From NCBI GenBank assembly GCA_013347225.1, contig CP054595.1:682001-746000 (forward strand): a stretch of 64,000 nt of DNA. The letters are read 5' to 3'. The translations under genes were made by a program, and so were the position numbers. The stretch's first letter is position 1. Every line of letters starts with the position of its first letter. Positions 63,872-64,000 of the stretch are shown one piece after another. A model generated the notes under the pieces. The model was not told the DNA's origin. It worked only from the letters and a program-made list of their open reading frames with translations, and did not search any database. Origin of the DNA: Candidatus Accumulibacter similis. Its GTDB lineage: Bacteria; Pseudomonadota; Gammaproteobacteria; Burkholderiales; Rhodocyclaceae.

Positions 63872-64000
63872 ATGATCAAGGCGAACTGGCTCGCCGGCTT
63901 GCTCGCGCTTGCCCTGTTCAGCAACGCCCAGTATCAGGGTTGGAGCCTGTTCGGACACGAGAGTTCTGCGCAGACTGCCCGCATGGCGGCCGGTCGCGGC
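63872..64000 (+). CDS. start of a membrane or exported protein (cut by window end)
   Basis: 43 codons seen, ATG two bases after the previous stop. MIKANWLAGLLALALFSNAQYQGW is a hydrophobic N-terminus, a signal anchor or signal peptide. Tightly linked to the DUF4178 gene, so likely part of the same operon. Not identifiable from this fragment. Confidence 0.7.
   Translation, partial: MIKANWLAGLLALALFSNAQYQGWSLFGHESSAQTARMAAGRG

Overview
The window looks like chromosome of a GC-rich betaproteobacterium. The best guess is Rhodocyclales, possibly a 'Candidatus Accumulibacter'-type polyphosphate/glycogen accumulator. This rests on gene content and order (glnA, a DUF4124 protein, ntrB, ntrC; a glk-glgP-glgB-glgX operon; DUF350/SPFH/DUF4178 genes) and is an inference, not a database result.

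Bases 1-34278 are one long plus-strand surface-polysaccharide locus with mostly overlapping or closely spaced genes. It starts inside a WbpE-like aminotransferase followed by a WbpI/WecB-like 2-epimerase, which suggests an amino-uronic acid precursor. Then come four extended SDR sugar epimerases/dehydratases, a second DegT aminotransferase and the first of three asparagine-synthase-like amidotransferases. A metallophosphoesterase / ATP-grasp / C-methyltransferase trio, a polysaccharide deacetylase-like protein, a GNAT acetyltransferase and a WbqC-family protein look like tailoring genes. A glycosyltransferase with a tandem KAEL repeat precedes an ABC exporter with two Wzt-like ATPases and one Wzm-like permease. 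The last third holds large glycosyltransferases, three of which share one homologous module, two more amidotransferases, two GT4 enzymes and an aldo/keto reductase. No Wzx or Wzy is seen, so export is probably ABC-dependent. Likely logic: make amidated, acetylated amino-uronic sugars, polymerise them in the cytoplasm, export by ABC transporter.

Bases 34431-41640 are an insertion-sequence graveyard. An intact IS66 element abuts an IS1634-family transposase gene that has lost its 5' end, has a frameshift, and is interrupted twice by identical, oppositely oriented 1380-bp IS4-family copies, each with a perfect 10-bp target duplication. A short IS3-like remnant lies next to glgX.

Bases 41641-49284 (minus strand) are a glycogen operon: glk, glgP, glgB, glgX. 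Next come a plus-strand FAD-linked 2-hydroxyacid dehydrogenase and minus-strand hslO (Hsp33 with a degraded zinc switch), nadA and a rhodanese gene. From 54072 on everything is on the plus strand: glnA behind a probable sigma-54 promoter, a DUF4124 protein, ntrB, ntrC, birA, coaX, a DUF350 membrane protein, an SPFH/SHOCT protein, a zinc-ribbon DUF4178 membrane protein and the start of a further gene cut by the window end.
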